Positions 12,080 through 23,490 of a stretch of 64,000 nucleotides of DNA are shown piece by piece. The position numbers and the translations under genes were made by a program. The DNA lies in contig CM073321.1 of the NCBI GenBank assembly GCA_037043015.1, positions 3,787,001 to 3,851,000 on the forward strand, read 5' to 3'. How positions within the stretch are numbered: the stretch's first letter is position 1; each line of letters starts with the position of its first letter. The DNA is from Bryum argenteum. Lineage: Eukaryota; Streptophyta; Bryopsida; Bryales; Bryaceae. Under the pieces are notes generated by a model that was not told where the DNA came from, did no database searches, and saw only the letters and a list, made by a program, of their open reading frames with translations.

Positions 12080-13870
12080 AAGGACAAGCATCCCCCATCT
12101 CCAAGATGTAGGGCTACAAAATACCCGACAAAGACATCCCGACCAACTCGAGACGACAGTCTCGGTGTGTCACACATGTGGCCGATAAAATGTGGATCAC
12201 GCCCATATTCCTCTTGCAATTCGCCCGTGTTTGGGAATTCTTGTATCAGAGAAAATCGAGTTATAGGGCAACACCCATTTTTTAAGACTTGAAACACTTC
12301 TATAGGCTCAACCAACGCATGCTTCAGAGCTTGCCAATAGGGAATAACATAATCATGCCGTCGACGAAATTCTCCAGATATGTCTTCCGCACATGAAGTC
12401 TCCCACATCTTAATAAACTCACCTATGCCTTTTACAATTTCAACGCTGTAAGCCATTGGATTGGTTGCCAAAGGTTTCATCTCAAGTAAAGGTAGTAATG
12501 GTTTCCACGTACGAAGGTCTTTCTTCCACAATTTTATACCTCTAGTATTAGATGGTAGTCAGATTTTATATGTGCACAACATCTTATATTTCATCATAGG
12601 CCATCTATTATCATGCTTGAAAAACTTGAATTACTGACCTTTCGTATGACACGTGAGAGCTATATCATGCAGACCTATATAATCTCCGATATAGTCTTTG
12701 AAGTCTAGAATTTCCTCAATCAAATGAGGATTGACGAGTATTGCCTCATCATCCATGAATGATTTCATTAATAGAGGCAATCTCATCAAGTCGTTTTATT
12801 TCAAAATTGTACTCCAACGACCAAAAACATCGTTGATATCTTCATGTGTGTGACCACCAACAAAAATTTGACGTATATCTCACGAAACACACCCATGTGT
12901 ACTAAAAGAGACCAAAAACAAAAAATGTAGTGATTCTTGTTATCCAGAGGTGCATTGTTGAGTTGCACCTGCGGAACACGAGGTAGAGGCTCCGCCATCC
13001 CTATTTCTTTACCACCAATAAGAAGAGAGTTTAAACATCGTCCTTTTCCAAATAACACCGCTTCAAATATTGGTTGCGACCCTGAATTTGCAAGAAGGGT
13101 TTTGAAGAAGAAATCGGAAGTCCTTCAAGATCTTGAAGAAGCTTCAATATTGATCCAATTGTGTGATTACAGTCACTTGGATAGATATCGAGCCCATAAT
13201 GTGCCTACCAAACATCGCTGTGTCCGTGCGCAATCATGCTAGAGACAGTGATTGAGATTTTCATCAATGCATCATTGGCTTTTTTCTTATGTGAAAACAA
13301 AGGGCACAAAGTCTTTGCATGATCCATCTTGTCGTGTATTATACAAAGTACATCCTTTGGTTTCTCAATGGAAAGAGAACAGACAGTGTAATAATATTTC
13401 CGGTGACTTTGCCGCTGACTCAAATGTTCTTGTATTTCCTTGATCTCATGAGTGTGTTGGAATGACCCTGGTACCAATGATCTGATCATCTTCCTCGACT
13501 TGTCACACACGGTTTAAAGAGAAAAATTGTCCCTCGGCGCTTTTTTCGAAAAATCCGAGAATTTTGCCTTCCTAATCTTGCTAAGGGTGCTTTGGGAAAT
13601 AGACTTCATGGACAATAATATTTCCAGGAATAGCATCCTTCCATTTTAAAGATGCTGGTAAGGTATACACTACCACCTTCATACAAGTAGCCAACGACTT
13701 CGCTTTATGAGGCATATGATCAGCAGCACTATCGATGAATGTCTTCAAAGTAGCAACAACTTGCTTAACATGCAGTCAACATTTTTTCAGACCCACGTTG
13801 GCGAGCACAAAATCCGGCCATAGCCTCTGCCTTCCTCCGATCAGGGTTGTCTTATGCGAAATTGTCGAAC
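12080..13870 (-). pseudogene. DUF7869-like transposon protein, copy 1, N-terminus missing
   Basis: Minus-strand relic that aligns block by block with the better copy at 53.4-55.9 kb. Shared blocks include A-A-D-H-M-P-H-x-A-K-S (about 13,720), L-C-I-I-H-D-K-M-D-H-A-K (13,300-13,340), M-I-A-H-G-H-S-D-V, H-Y-G-L-D-I-Y-P-S-D (13,190), V-Q-L-N-N-A-P-L-D-N-K-N (12,950), the frameshifted G-H-T-H-E-D-I-N block (12,840) and S-S-R-V-G-R-D-V-F-V-G-Y (12,140). The LxLDN aspartate has become Asn, and several stops and frameshifts break the frame. Roughly the first 270 residues are missing; the homology ends at about 13,865 where the GTCAGACAGACATTGAG module begins. The family is one I recall as DUF7869, mobile-element associated, possibly a diverged nuclease or transposase; that role is inference. 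Confidence 0.7.
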
Positions 13871-14263
13871 GTCAGACAACCACGACATGTCAGACAGACA
13901 GACATTGAGCTTCAGAACGTCTAATAGAATCTATAGAATCTTTTCCTTCAGAAAAGTTACCCTTGATTTACCTTGTCAACAATGAATCCTACGTGGATGC
14001 CACATGAACTGTACAACTCAGCAATACGATGAGCGACTGCGCCACGTAAGACTAGACCGGCGGTCGCCGCGTCCACCGCGTCTAGGCGACCGCCAGACTG
14101 CCTAGAGCGAGCGACGATCGCCCAGGGCGATAGACACTCGCTCCAGGGAGACCGGCGGTCGACCTGCCCACCGCGCCTAGGCAACGGTCGGTCTACCTAG
14201 AGCGAGCGAGGATTGCCGAGGACGATCGATGGTCGCTTATAGCGACCGCCGGTCGCCGTTGGA
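13865..14263 (+). repeat. GTCAGACAGACATTGAG module plus GC palindromic array, first copy
   Basis: Starts at the broken end of the DUF7869-like relic with GTCAGACAGACAGACATTG, continues through CTAATAGAATCTATAGAATC and GCGACTGCGCCACGTA, then enters the GC array (ACCGGCGGTCGCC). The same order, with close sequence identity, follows the stop codon of the better DUF7869-like gene at 55.87-56.16 kb. The array is interrupted by the CACTA element at 14,264 and resumes at 16,891. Confidence 0.75.
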
Positions 14264-15154
14264 CACTAATAGAAAACCCTGTTTTTTGTGATGTCTTGTG
14301 TAATGTCTAATGTATTTTGTGATGTCTTATTGTCTTAAAAGATGTCTTCGAAGACGAGAGGATGTCTGTACGTCTAACGCGCACATTTTGGATTGGAGGG
14401 GCATGAAGACATCACCAAACAAAAAGATGTTGGTGAAGACATGGATGTCTTTGAAGACATCCCGATAGACATCAAACTGCCACGTTGGCAAGGGATTTTG
14501 GACCAGCAAGGTAAAAAAGACCAAAATTTACCATTGGACAGGGTAAAAAGCATTTCTAATGTTAAAAGAGTAGCTGAATGGGCAGCGGTTTTCAAAAGTA
14601 GAAAAAAAAAACATCACACTTTTGTAATATATATATATATTTATTTATTTTTTTAAATGTGTTAAATCATTATGTGACATGGCAATATTGAAAATACTAA
14701 TTTCAGGCTATTCTCACTATTTTTTCATTGGTCTATTTTTTAATAATATTTAAACAAAAAATCATATTCCAATAAAAAATATATTTTATAAATTTTTATT
14801 ATATTAAAATACTGAAATATTATAATTCTGTAATTTTTTTATGATTTAAAATTATTTAAATATTTAAAAAATATTATATACAAAATATTATATCTGTAAA
14901 ATAACAATGGTGCGGAAAAATAGAATTTCGAAGTAAAAGTAATTTCGTGGATATTTAATCCTCAAAAAAAGTGTGGACATAGATTAAAAAAGTTATTTAC
15001 AACGCTTTATCTACATGGCAACAAAATCTCCACGTCGGACCAGTTGACAAGTCATGCAACATCTAGTCGGATGTCTAACACGATGTAACATCTACGACAT
15101 CATCCATAATCATCTACAGGGATGATTTTCATCAACTTCAGTGGATGAACAGAG

Positions 15155-15415
15155 GCGGCTAGGGTTTGCTGCCGCAGCCATAGTTAGGTCATGAGACCTT
15201 TAAGTAGAATTAGAGGCCGCATAAAGCTCATTTGTGCCTTCATTTTTTCAAGGAGTTAGTGTTTAGAGTGTAGAGGCTAAGGTTTGCTTCTTCATGTGGT
15301 TAGGGTTTGCTGCCGCCGCCATAGTTAGGTCATGAGACCTTTAAATGAAATTACAAAGCTCAATTTTGCCTTAGTTTTTCCAAAGAGTTAGTGTTTAAAG
15401 TATAGAGGATTTCGA
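15155..15415. repeat. Tandem duplication inside the CACTA element
   Basis: A block beginning TAGGGTTTGCTGCCGC and running through CATAGTTAGGTCATGAGACC to AGAGTTAGTGTTTA-like sequence occurs twice, at about 15,157 and 15,300, offset by roughly 140 bases and diverged by substitutions and a small deletion. Confidence 0.7.
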
Positions 15416-16454
15416 AATTGTTTCTATTCAATTTCAGAATGATTGTTAACTACAATAAGAGAATAGTAGTTGTAGAAATCTAGTAGCTCTCAAGAGTAGT
15501 GGTTTCCTTCTTCATGTGGCTAAGATTTGCTATTTAAGAGGAACTGGATTTCAAAAGCATCATGTACAAGAAACCCTAGCACTTGTAGTATTTGATTTGT
15601 TGTAGAAGATGTCTATGATGATGTCTGCAAGATGTCTTACAACATGTCTATGAAGATGTCTAATTGTGTTGATGGAATTTCTATTTTGGAGGGTGGGACA
15701 TGAGGGTGGGGCAGCAAAATACGATGTGAGGCCGCGAAGAAAAAATGAAGCGACATACGTGCTTGTAGGTGAGTGAAACAGATGTATGCATAGATGTCTA
15801 TAACGTTGTTTTTAATGATGTCTAGAAGGATGTCTGAAGAAATGTCTAAGCAGATGTTTGCAAGAATGACTAACTGTGTCAATATCTTGAGGTTAGGAAG
15901 TAAACCATCTCAACCTAGGTAGTGCAATTAAATGGAATTAAATCAGAATTTTTTTACCTGTACAAATCCTTCTTTAAATGCAGCTGATATTGGCTTATTG
16001 AACATGTGTAGCGGCGGGACATGCATATGACCATACAGGTATCGACAGCAAGCGATGGTAGTGAAGGGGCTTCCGGAGTTCAAATTGTGGGTGCGTAGTA
16101 TATCGTAGTTGTTGACAGACGTATTAGTTAATAGTCTAGTTTTGTGTTATCTGAGGTTTTAATGACTTAAGCAATATATGTTTGACTCAAACTTTTTGAC
16201 TTTTTGATGTCCTAGGGGATGTCGCTACAAACATCCGAGCAAACATCACAAATTTAAGAAGGACATCAACCTAAACATCATTCTACGCACTGGAGACATC
16301 TTATAAGACATACAAAATGTCTTTTAAGATATCTTGTAAGACATTGCATACGTCTTGCAAGACATCTTGTACGACATTTAAAATGTTTTGCAAGACATTT
16401 AAGTCGTCTTAACTGATGTCTAAAACTATCATGATAGAAGCATAAAACCTCCAT

Positions 16455-16700
16455 AATATGCTGACGTGGCATGCCACGTCATTTTCCCGCGTCCACGTCA
16501 ACTTTTCCCGCGTGCCACGTCGAATTTTTCCGCGTGCCACGTTGGATTTTCTCGGGTCCACGTAGGATTCTGGCGCCGCCATGTCATCTTTTGTGGGACC
16601 ATGTAAAATTCCACATCATGATGAATTTCATCCCCATGTGGCACTGCCCGTTGAATTCAAGCTGATGTGTCATCTACGTGGCACCTACGTGGCACACTTT
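16455..16700. repeat. Short tandem repeats CGTGCCACGTC-NNNTTTTCCCG inside the CACTA element
   Basis: Four to five units of about 27 bases, each with GCCACGT or TCCACGT followed by a T-rich run and C/T-CGCG or CGGG. The last copies degrade into CTACGTGGCACC units near 16,675-16,700. ACGT cores are palindromic and resemble plant G-box/ACGT elements, though no regulatory role is shown. Confidence 0.6.
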
Positions 16701-16890
16701 TTACCCTTCCAAAATAACCTTAAGACATCTTCGATCTTTAAGACATCTTCCTGTCTATTTAGATGTCTGCATAGACATCTGAGCTGTCTAGGATGTCTTA
16801 TCGTCTATAAGACATCCGAATTAATGTCTACGTTGTCTTTATAGACATCATTTACAACATCACTAAAAACGCAGGTTTCTTATAGTGGGA

Positions 16891-16955
16891 ACAGCGCGCC
16901 TTTGGCTGATCGGCGGTCGCCCTGGGCCACCTCCTGTGTGGCGACCAGCACGATG
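16891..16955. repeat. GC palindromic array, part beyond the CACTA insertion
   Basis: Continues the array cut at 14,263: GATCGGCGGTCGCCCTGGGCC and GGCGACCAGC. Joining both sides without the CACTA element and one GGA copy gives one uninterrupted array. Confidence 0.7.
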
Positions 16956-17271
16956 GTTGAATACAGAACAACCAAGATAATTTTATATTGGTACAAAACG
17001 AGCACCAATGTAATTTATAAATACCTTTTTATGCGAAACATGATCAATGGTGCATTTCAGAGTAGAAATTTGTCCATGTTTATAATCTTAGTATTCATAT
17101 ATATATGACGTAAGTATTACATATACCGAACTATATATATTATACTCCAAAACATACCAAATTACCAAAATATTGTACACTAATAGTAGCCCTACTTGCA
17201 GTACATTGTAGTATTGTACTAACTACTAACTTCCTGCTTCCAATCTAAAATAAAATTCTAATAACACGTCT

Positions 17272-17744
17272 TTAGGTATCCTTCAATGTATACGTATGGT
17301 CGCTTGATACTTCATCTGCGTTTCGATTAGTTTCATCTGGAAACTCATCAGTGCTTTGGTTGCCATCCTCATCCTCATCCTCTGTCTTATTGCGTACTTC
17401 ACACTCAACCTCACTGGCCAAATTGCGCACTTCCGTGTCGGTAGTTGTTTTCTTGTTCACTATAACAAGGCGCTTTAAGGGCCGTGAAGCATTAGTAATC
17501 TCATTAGTAATCGCATTGTACGTGTATTCGGATTATTGGAGGAAGCTATACCTGCATGGACTTCTTCATGTACGCGTGCTCTTTTCCGACTTCGTTGGTC
17601 GTGTGCCTTCTTCAAACGCTTCTGGCCTCGTGTAATAAGATTGCGAGGTTGTGAAGATGGCCCAATGTCTCGTGACACTGCCAATGCTCGGGTGCATTTT
17701 GGACTTCTTGCTTCTATTTTGACCTTCGTCTTCGGCAATATCAT
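17272..17744 (-). pseudogene. Basic then acidic coding remnants, possibly the tail of the WCHI relic at 18.2 kb
   Basis: Two minus-strand frames: an upstream one rich in K/R (Q-K-R-L-K-K-A-H-D-Q-R-S-R-K-R-A-R), like a nuclear localisation signal, and a downstream acidic one (E-D-E-D-E-D-G-N-Q-S-T-D-E). They are out of frame with each other. They lie downstream, on the same strand, of a decayed WCHI-family N-terminus at 18.05-18.30 kb, so they may be its 3' part. No motif identifies them independently. Confidence 0.35.
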
Positions 17745-18045
17745 ACGAGTTGTATGGGCCCCTTTAGGTTAGGTAACCCTAGGGAACAACCGTTGTAGTG
17801 GTACATCGGAGTCATCTCCGTTATGAGTTGCACTTCTTGATCAAGTCTTGAAGTAACTGAGTCCACGTATTTGCGTAGACTCAATTATAATCAAGGATAT
17901 CATGAAAACATTTTCCACAATGCAAACTTTAGTATACTTTGGAGACTCCAAATTTAGTGGTCATTTTCCATTTTTTAAGGTAGCGGAAAGCCAAATTCGA
18001 CGAAGAGCACTTTACTCCCCAACCACAAATTTTAGAAGGCCATGG

Positions 18046-18300
18046 TCAATCTCCATGGTTCATACTGTTCATCCATGGTCCAGCGACCCTCATTGTGACC
18101 CAGCGACCCTCAATGCATCGTTGCACAAGTTCATCGTGATTGCAATAGTGCAAATTTGCACTATTCGAGCGGCAATGCAACTCGTGACGATAGTGTGGAA
18201 ACAAATGACCGATGTGGCACCAAGCAATGTACATTTTTCAGGGACCACGGTCCCTCTACAATCTCCCACCTAGGAAAAACATGTTGCGTGGGATCTTAGA
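18046..18300 (-). pseudogene. WCHI-family relic, N-terminal fragment (copy 1)
   Basis: Reverse-strand translation gives F-P-R-W-E-x-x-E-G-P-W, then Y-I-A-W-C-H-I-G-H-L-F-P-H-Y-R-H-E, N-S-A-N-L-H-Y-C and Q-R-C-I-E, the same series of conserved residues as the other family members at 21.1, 23.6, 59.0 and 62.7 kb. A stop interrupts the frame just before Y-I-A-W-C-H-I, and homology ends after R-C-I-E. Closest in-window relative is the copy at 19.8-21.3 kb, with which it also shares non-coding sequence upstream. Confidence 0.65.
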
Positions 18301-18540
18301 GAATCTTATAAAATCTCCTTTGCTTCTTTCCTTTCCTCTTGCGGTTCTTGTCTTTTTCCATCTTCCGCTCCCGGTCAGGCGTCATTTTTACCCAAATAAA
18401 AATCTATAAACAAAACTCTAAACAAACCTTTATATAGTCGATGAAATAACACACAATTTGAAACACTAATTCGTGAATCTATTGCGTCCGCGGGCGGCAC
18501 GTTTGTGTAAACGTGTGGCACATGTGTGCGAATCACCACG

Positions 18541-18598
18541 CGTTCGAGCACTCGAACAAGCAGGCGGCAACCAAAGGTCGACACCAGACAATGCGCAA
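18541..18598 (-). promoter_or_regulatory. Conserved upstream block of WCHI-family genes (copy 1)
   Basis: Read on the minus strand: TTGCGCATTGTCTGGTGTCG, a short variable piece, then GTTGCCGCCTGCTTG. The same arrangement occurs upstream of all five WCHI-family copies in the window. Its position between the GC array and the start codon suggests a core promoter or transcript leader; this is inference from conservation. Confidence 0.55.
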
Positions 18599-18659
18599 AT
18601 GCCCGACACGTGGAGGTGAGAAATGACGAGTGCCGGTGTCCGTGATTGTATTTGTACTC

Positions 18660-18815
18660 CTCCTGCTAGGGCGACCAGCGGCATAGCCGATGGGCAAACG
18701 TCGGTCACAAGGCGACCGGCGGTCCAGTTGATGGACGAACGTCGCTGAGAGGGCGACCGACGGTCCAACTGATGGGCGAACGTCGCTCAGAGGGCGACCG
18801 GCGGTCCAGCTGATG
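18660..18815. repeat. GC palindromic array with 42-bp tandem units
   Basis: About three units of GGCGACCGGCGGTCCAG followed by TGATGGACGAACGTCGCTGA. The same unit appears at 23.13-23.24 kb, and in reverse complement at 63.1-63.34 kb. It lies upstream (minus-strand sense) of the WCHI relic at 18.05-18.30 kb. Confidence 0.75.
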
Positions 18816-19094
18816 GGTGCAAATATCTGCTTCTCCCCCCTTTTCCTACATATCTTTTTGTTTATATCTATTTCATGTAGAATTATACTGAATCATGGCA
18901 TTTAGATGTTTTGGGGGTTTGTCCAAATTTTTATTGGCTCTAAATACTTGCAAATAAATCCCACCATATTGATAGGTAACTTCAAGAACTTAGTTACGAT
19001 TCCAAATTTATACAAATTAGTTATCATTACTTAATCGTGGATTGAGACTAATCAAAGTTTTTTAAAATTCAAAATCTATATATATATAATAAAT

Positions 19095-19560
19095 ACAGTA
19101 TGGCGATCCTTCCTACCGACTAAACCTTCCTACCCAACGTACCAACCTACCATCGTACAAACTTACCAACCAACCTATCTACCTAACTTCTTTTATGTTT
19201 TTTGGATTGAGTAAATTAAAATGAATTAAAATAAAATTATATATATTTTTTAAAAGACACGGGCATATATAAATTTAATATGGAATGGTATACACGAGAT
19301 ACTTTTCTAAAATACCACCATCCAAAGTATCCACCATCCTACCAACATACAAATATACCAACTTACAAAATTACCAACCTACCTACCATTCTACCAACCT
19401 TTTTTTTACATTTTTTATAATCATGCATTTAAGATTTTAAAAAAATAAAAGAAAAATAAAAAGATGATAAAACTAAAACCGTGGGCATATATAAAATTAA
19501 TAAACATAACACCGTTCAACGCAATGGTAGACACCTGATACTTTTTTGAGAGTACCATAT
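19095..19560. repeat. TACCAACC low-complexity stretches within a duplicated spacer
   Basis: CCTACC, TACCAACC and ACCAACCTACC words repeat irregularly at 19,105-19,195 and 19,310-19,400. The spacer between carries a duplicated phrase GGGCATATATAAA-TTAATA (about 19,260 and 19,486), followed both times by ATGGTA-ACAC and GATACTTTT, so the whole is an imperfect tandem duplication of about 220 bases. Confidence 0.55.
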
Positions 19561-19809
19561 AAAAAGCTTCACCGTCGAGACAACGAGTATCTTACTAGTA
19601 CAAACATATCATAAAATCAAGAAGGTACATTGTATAACATCCAGCCTTCAACATATCTTGCAACTTTTAATTCAAAAATAAAATAAAATGAATGGATAAA
19701 ACCAACACACGAGCGTCTTTCTAAAATTTAATCCCGCTTACTCTAATCTTCTTCTATTGTACTCCCACTTTTTTCTCCTTGGTACCATCTCCGATATTTC
19801 TACTTTGTC

Positions 19810-21267
19810 TTATTTGGAATATATAGATCTTTGATCCTTGCCTTTAAGAACCTCTCCTCTTCTGCGCACACAAGTAGCTTTTTTGACCAACTCCTCATTT
19901 GTTTCACTGCCCTGTGAACTTTGACCCTCTTCTACAATTTCCATGCAATCTACTGGATTGAGTACTAGCTTTTCTTCCTTCTCCCTCAATCTTCCTGATG
20001 CTTGACTACTAGCTAGTTTCACTCTTTTGATCTTTAAGCTCAAGACATCGCATGCCCTAATAAATTCCTTTAGCTCCTTCTTACAATAACCTTGGTCCTT
20101 GGCTCCTGCAACCATAATCTCCTTTTCGCGACCCCAATCATTGGCCAGATACAATTCGTCGACCTTACAATATCTCCTCTTCACATCTTCAAAACGTTAT
20201 GCCTGCTCCATGAGTTCTAACTCATAATCGACCTGATCTGATGCATCAGGAGCTGGAAAGACATTTGTCGGCACCTCTTGGCTCTTCAATTTTGCATCCT
20301 TTAGTTCCTCAATGTCATGCTCAAGTTCAACACACTTTCTCTCTTCCAATGACAAAGCATGAACTAAAATGATAATCCTCATAAGCCACCTTGATCTCCT
20401 TGATGCAGTTATCTTCGGCTTCCCTCATGAGGTTATCATTGATGACTAATTGAACTTCCTTCTCCGGTTCTACTTCTTCATTCCCTTCTCTTTCTGGCCC
20501 TTCAGTTGTTTCCATTGGATATTCTTGAGTCCCCTCCTCTACGCTAACATTTGTTTGAGGAGGGGCGCTCATAGTAGGTCCAAATATATAACTTCAGGGG
20601 GACCCATACCTTGTGCACCAAGCATTCCTACAACCTCCATGTCTTCATTGAGATCGGCTTCTCTTCCATTTCGTAGGTCTTCGACGTGCTTCAAAGGTGC
20701 ATTGGTCACCTCCAAATCCCGCACACTTGTTTCACCCACAGGAAAGTGTTCTACGTCACCAATAGAACCTTCTAAAAGAGGAGTATGATGCTCCCTCTTT
20801 TGAACCTCTACTTCATCAGAATTAGGATTTTCTCAAACATATACTTCACCGGCATCCCCATCTTTCCAATGCCTTGCTGCTGTAAGACCTTCTCGTGGGT
20901 TTTTCGACAATAGAAATCTTGGAATGTCTCGCTCGCTTGGCGTTTTATTCAATGAGCTCCAATCCACCACTTTCTTCAATATTACCTCTTTATACACCAT
21001 TTGAGCAATATAATACGAAACCTCGTTCTTGGTGACATTCTTGCCTTTATGAAGGAACCTCCACACTTCAATACAGTGTTGTACAAATCTGTCATGCTTA
21101 AAATAGTGCAGATTTGCAGCATTTACTTTGATGTGCGTCTCATGTCAAAAGTGTGGAAACAACTTGCCGATGTGGCACCAGGCGATGTAATTCTTCACTG
21201 TTTTCTAATTCCAAACACCCTCTTCGGTCTCCCACCCCGGAAAAGCGCGTTGAGTGGCATCTTGTAG
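19810..21267 (-). pseudogene. WCHI-family coiled-coil protein, decayed copy 2
   Basis: Minus-strand relic spanning most of a gene. The N-terminal part gives A-F-P-G-W-E-T-E-E-G-V-W, Y-I-A-W-C-H-I-G-K-L-F-P, A-A-N-L-H-Y, C-I-E-V-W-R-F-L-H, then N-E-V-S-Y-Y-I-A-Q-M-V-Y-K-E-V-I-L-K-K-V-V-D-W (20,960-21,030). Downstream are acidic, Glu-rich stretches (20,440-20,570), a heptad-like segment C-V-E-L-E-H-D-I-E-E-L-K-D-A-K (about 20,300) and K/E-rich sequence to 19,810. The order matches the intact gene at 61.6-62.9 kb, which also has W-C-H-I first, an acidic middle and a coiled coil. Several stops and frameshifts separate the pieces. Confidence 0.62.
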
Positions 21268-21430
21268 AATACAGTGATTCCTCTTATGTTGATTTCTTCT
21301 CCTAGTGCGTTGTTGGTCGAGTACTATTTTCCGTTGTGCAATTGTACTCATTGTTAACTTCAAACACGGAAATGCGGCTATGATGTGATTTTTGATACAA
21401 AACACCAAAAATAGTGCAGTCCATGGTCTC

Positions 21431-21484
21431 CGAACAATCGTGCAAGCAAGTGGCAACTTTGTGTTGACACCAGACAATGCGCAA
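21431..21484 (-). promoter_or_regulatory. Conserved upstream block of WCHI-family genes (copy 2)
   Basis: Minus-strand reading gives TTGCGCATTGTCTGGTGTC then GTTGCCACTTGCTTGCACG, closely matching the block at 18.55-18.60 kb and less closely those at 23.41, 58.72 and 62.93 kb. Confidence 0.55.
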
Positions 21485-21539
21485 CAACACGGCGCGTGGA
21501 CTGAAACCAAGAACGAATATCTATAACCTCCTGTGGCAG

Positions 21540-21700
21540 GGCGACCGCTGGTGTCAGGGCGACATCATTAGAGCGACCAGCAGTCTAGTATTTCCTGCAA
21601 TACTCGTTTCGGGGGGACCGGCGGTGCAGCTGCAGAAGAGGTCCAGCCTCAGGAGCGGTTTGGGCAACCGGCACTCTGCAGGGGCGACTGCGCGAGAGCT
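21540..21700. repeat. GC palindromic array, divergent
   Basis: Contains GGGCGACCGCTGGTG, AGAGCGACCAGCAG, GGGGGGACCGGCGGTGCAGCTG and GGGGCGACTGCG. It sits upstream, in minus-strand sense, of the WCHI relic at 19.8-21.3 kb, the same relative place as in the other copies. Confidence 0.65.
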
Positions 21701-21769
21701 CTCGCTCTTGTACTAGGATCCTCTTTCTTTAATATTCAAATTTTGAATTAACCGCTTCAAGCATCTCCC

Positions 21770-21830
21770 CCATTTTCTCTTCAATCCCCCTCATCCCCCC
21801 TCAATCCCCCTAATTCCCCCTTGGTTTTTC
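21770..21830. repeat. Short C-rich tandem CAATCCCCCT
   Basis: Four or five imperfect units of TCAATCCCCCTCATCCCCC type in a row, next to AT-rich sequence. No function suggested. Confidence 0.5.
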
Positions 21831-22999
21831 TTATATCTCATTCCCAAATGAAAATGATTCTCATAGTAATCGCATTTTGCCAAGAGCCGTGAGCACGGTA
21901 AATGAAAAATGAAATTTTAAGCACATTGGATACTCTTGTGGTGTAATATAGATATTGATCGGTACAAGATTAGTCACAATTTAAAATAAAATTCTCAAAA
22001 TTCTCAAAATTCTCAATATAAAATTCTCGACAAATAATGGTTTCAATAGTACCTTGAGTATTTGGTTGATTAGAATGTCCGCAAATGATTATTGTTGCTG
22101 ACTCAAAATATTTACCTTCATATGGTAGTCACTCATTTTTTCTCCAAACATATAATATGTTATATATCACCCTTTAATTTGGTAAGCAACTATTTATCTC
22201 ACTGCTTACTAGGCTATATGCTCTAATCCCTTACTCTTAATTGTACTAGAAGGCGTTATTATTTAACCCGCCAATAATTTCAAAATCCTCCCCCCTCTCA
22301 ATTTAACTAATGTTATAATGTTATGGGACAATAAACTAATTGCAAGGATAATCTATTAGCATACATATACTCGGATATTGTATATGGAGAACTTATTATT
22401 TATTAAAGGCTCCACTGATATAAAAAGAAACTACAAATTGTTCTTGAATGTGATGTTAGAACATGAGGTGAAGTTTTGGTGCAAACATGGTATCTTATCT
22501 AGATGCTAGAAATTGACTGGCTGGATTAAATTCTAAGATTGTAGCCATTAAATCGTTAAATGCATTAAAATGTTTCATACATTGAAGAGGCTGATGCTCT
22601 ATAAATGAATTCTCATATTATCGATTATTATAAATAGTTAGGCACAATATGACTTGTTAAAATATACATCATACGAAAAAAATATATACCATTGATGCCT
22701 ACAAAGAGGACAAGAAACTCTCACCCCATCCTCCCTCCCATTCATTATTATCCATTTAGACCTCTCTTGTCCATTTCTTATGAATTGAATGATGATGAAA
22801 TGGGAATTATTGGACCAACGATCCGAAATTACTACCCTATGCGTACCTTGTTAATTTTAAACTAATACATTATGAAGTATACTTAGGGCTCTTTTACCCC
22901 TCCCCCATCCAATATTCATTCTCATGTCATCCTCCTAAGAGCTGCTACGAAACCTCATGGACTCGCAATCAACATAAACATGGAAAATTCTCGATTGCA

Positions 23000-23345
23000 A
23001 ATAGGGCGGCCGGTGGTGCAGATAAGGCAACCAATGGTGCGGAAGGGCAACCGAAGGTGAAGAAAAGGACGACCGGCAGTTCAGATAGAGCGACCTCCTA
23101 TGAAAGGGCGACCAGCGGTCCAGCCGATGGGTAAACGTTGGTCACAGGGCGACCGGCGGTCCACATGATGGGCAAACGTCGCTGAAAGGGCGATCGGCGG
23201 TCCAGCTGATGGGCGAACGTCGATGAGAGGACGACCGGGGGTTTAGAAGGGAGACCGACGGGGCAGAGAGGGCGATCGGCGGTACAGATAGGGCGATAGC
23301 TGGTGGCTCGAGCAACCGGCGGTGCAGATTCTATAGACCGCTGAT
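23000..23345. repeat. GC palindromic array with 42-bp units, upstream of WCHI relic
   Basis: Variants of GGGCGACCGGCGGTCCAG then ATGATGGGCAAACGTCGCTGA (three good units at 23,120-23,245) embedded in looser GGGCGATCGGCGGT and GCAACCGGCGGTGCAGA units. It is the counterpart of the array at 63.03-63.35 kb in the inverted duplicate. Confidence 0.78.
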
Positions 23346-23410
23346 CGCCATACTACTCTGCTTAAGAAGGCGACATGCAGTCCATTTTCACACTTTGCGA
23401 GTCCCTTCTT

Positions 23411-23460
23411 TCGCGCATTGACTAGTATCGACTTCAGTGTTGCTGCTTGCTTGCACGTAG
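23411..23460 (+). promoter_or_regulatory. Conserved upstream block of WCHI-family genes (copy 3)
   Basis: TCGCGCATTGACTAGTATCG, a short spacer, then GTTGCTGCTTGCTTGCACG. It lies about 30 bases before the inferred original start codon, matching its counterpart at 62,926-62,972. Confidence 0.6.
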
Positions 23461-23490
23461 AGAGAATTTGCGTTTCTACGGATTTTTTTG

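Larger units (their letters stand above)
14264..16887. mobile_element. CACTA (En/Spm-type) DNA transposon, non-autonomous, 2,624 bp
   Basis: Left end CACTAATAGAAAACCCTG; right end, reverse-complemented, CACTATAAGAAACCTGCG. Both continue into TTTTT-GTGATGT, giving imperfect terminal inverted repeats of about 30 bp. Immediately outside lie GGA (14,261-14,263) and GGA (16,888-16,890), the 3-bp target duplication expected of CACTA elements. Subterminal regions are packed with GATGTCT on the left and AGACATC on the right (14,300-14,480, 15,600-15,860, 16,260-16,410, 16,725-16,860), resembling TnpA-type binding repeats. I see no transposase frame, so it is non-autonomous. The insertion splits the GC palindromic array. 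Confidence 0.9.
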
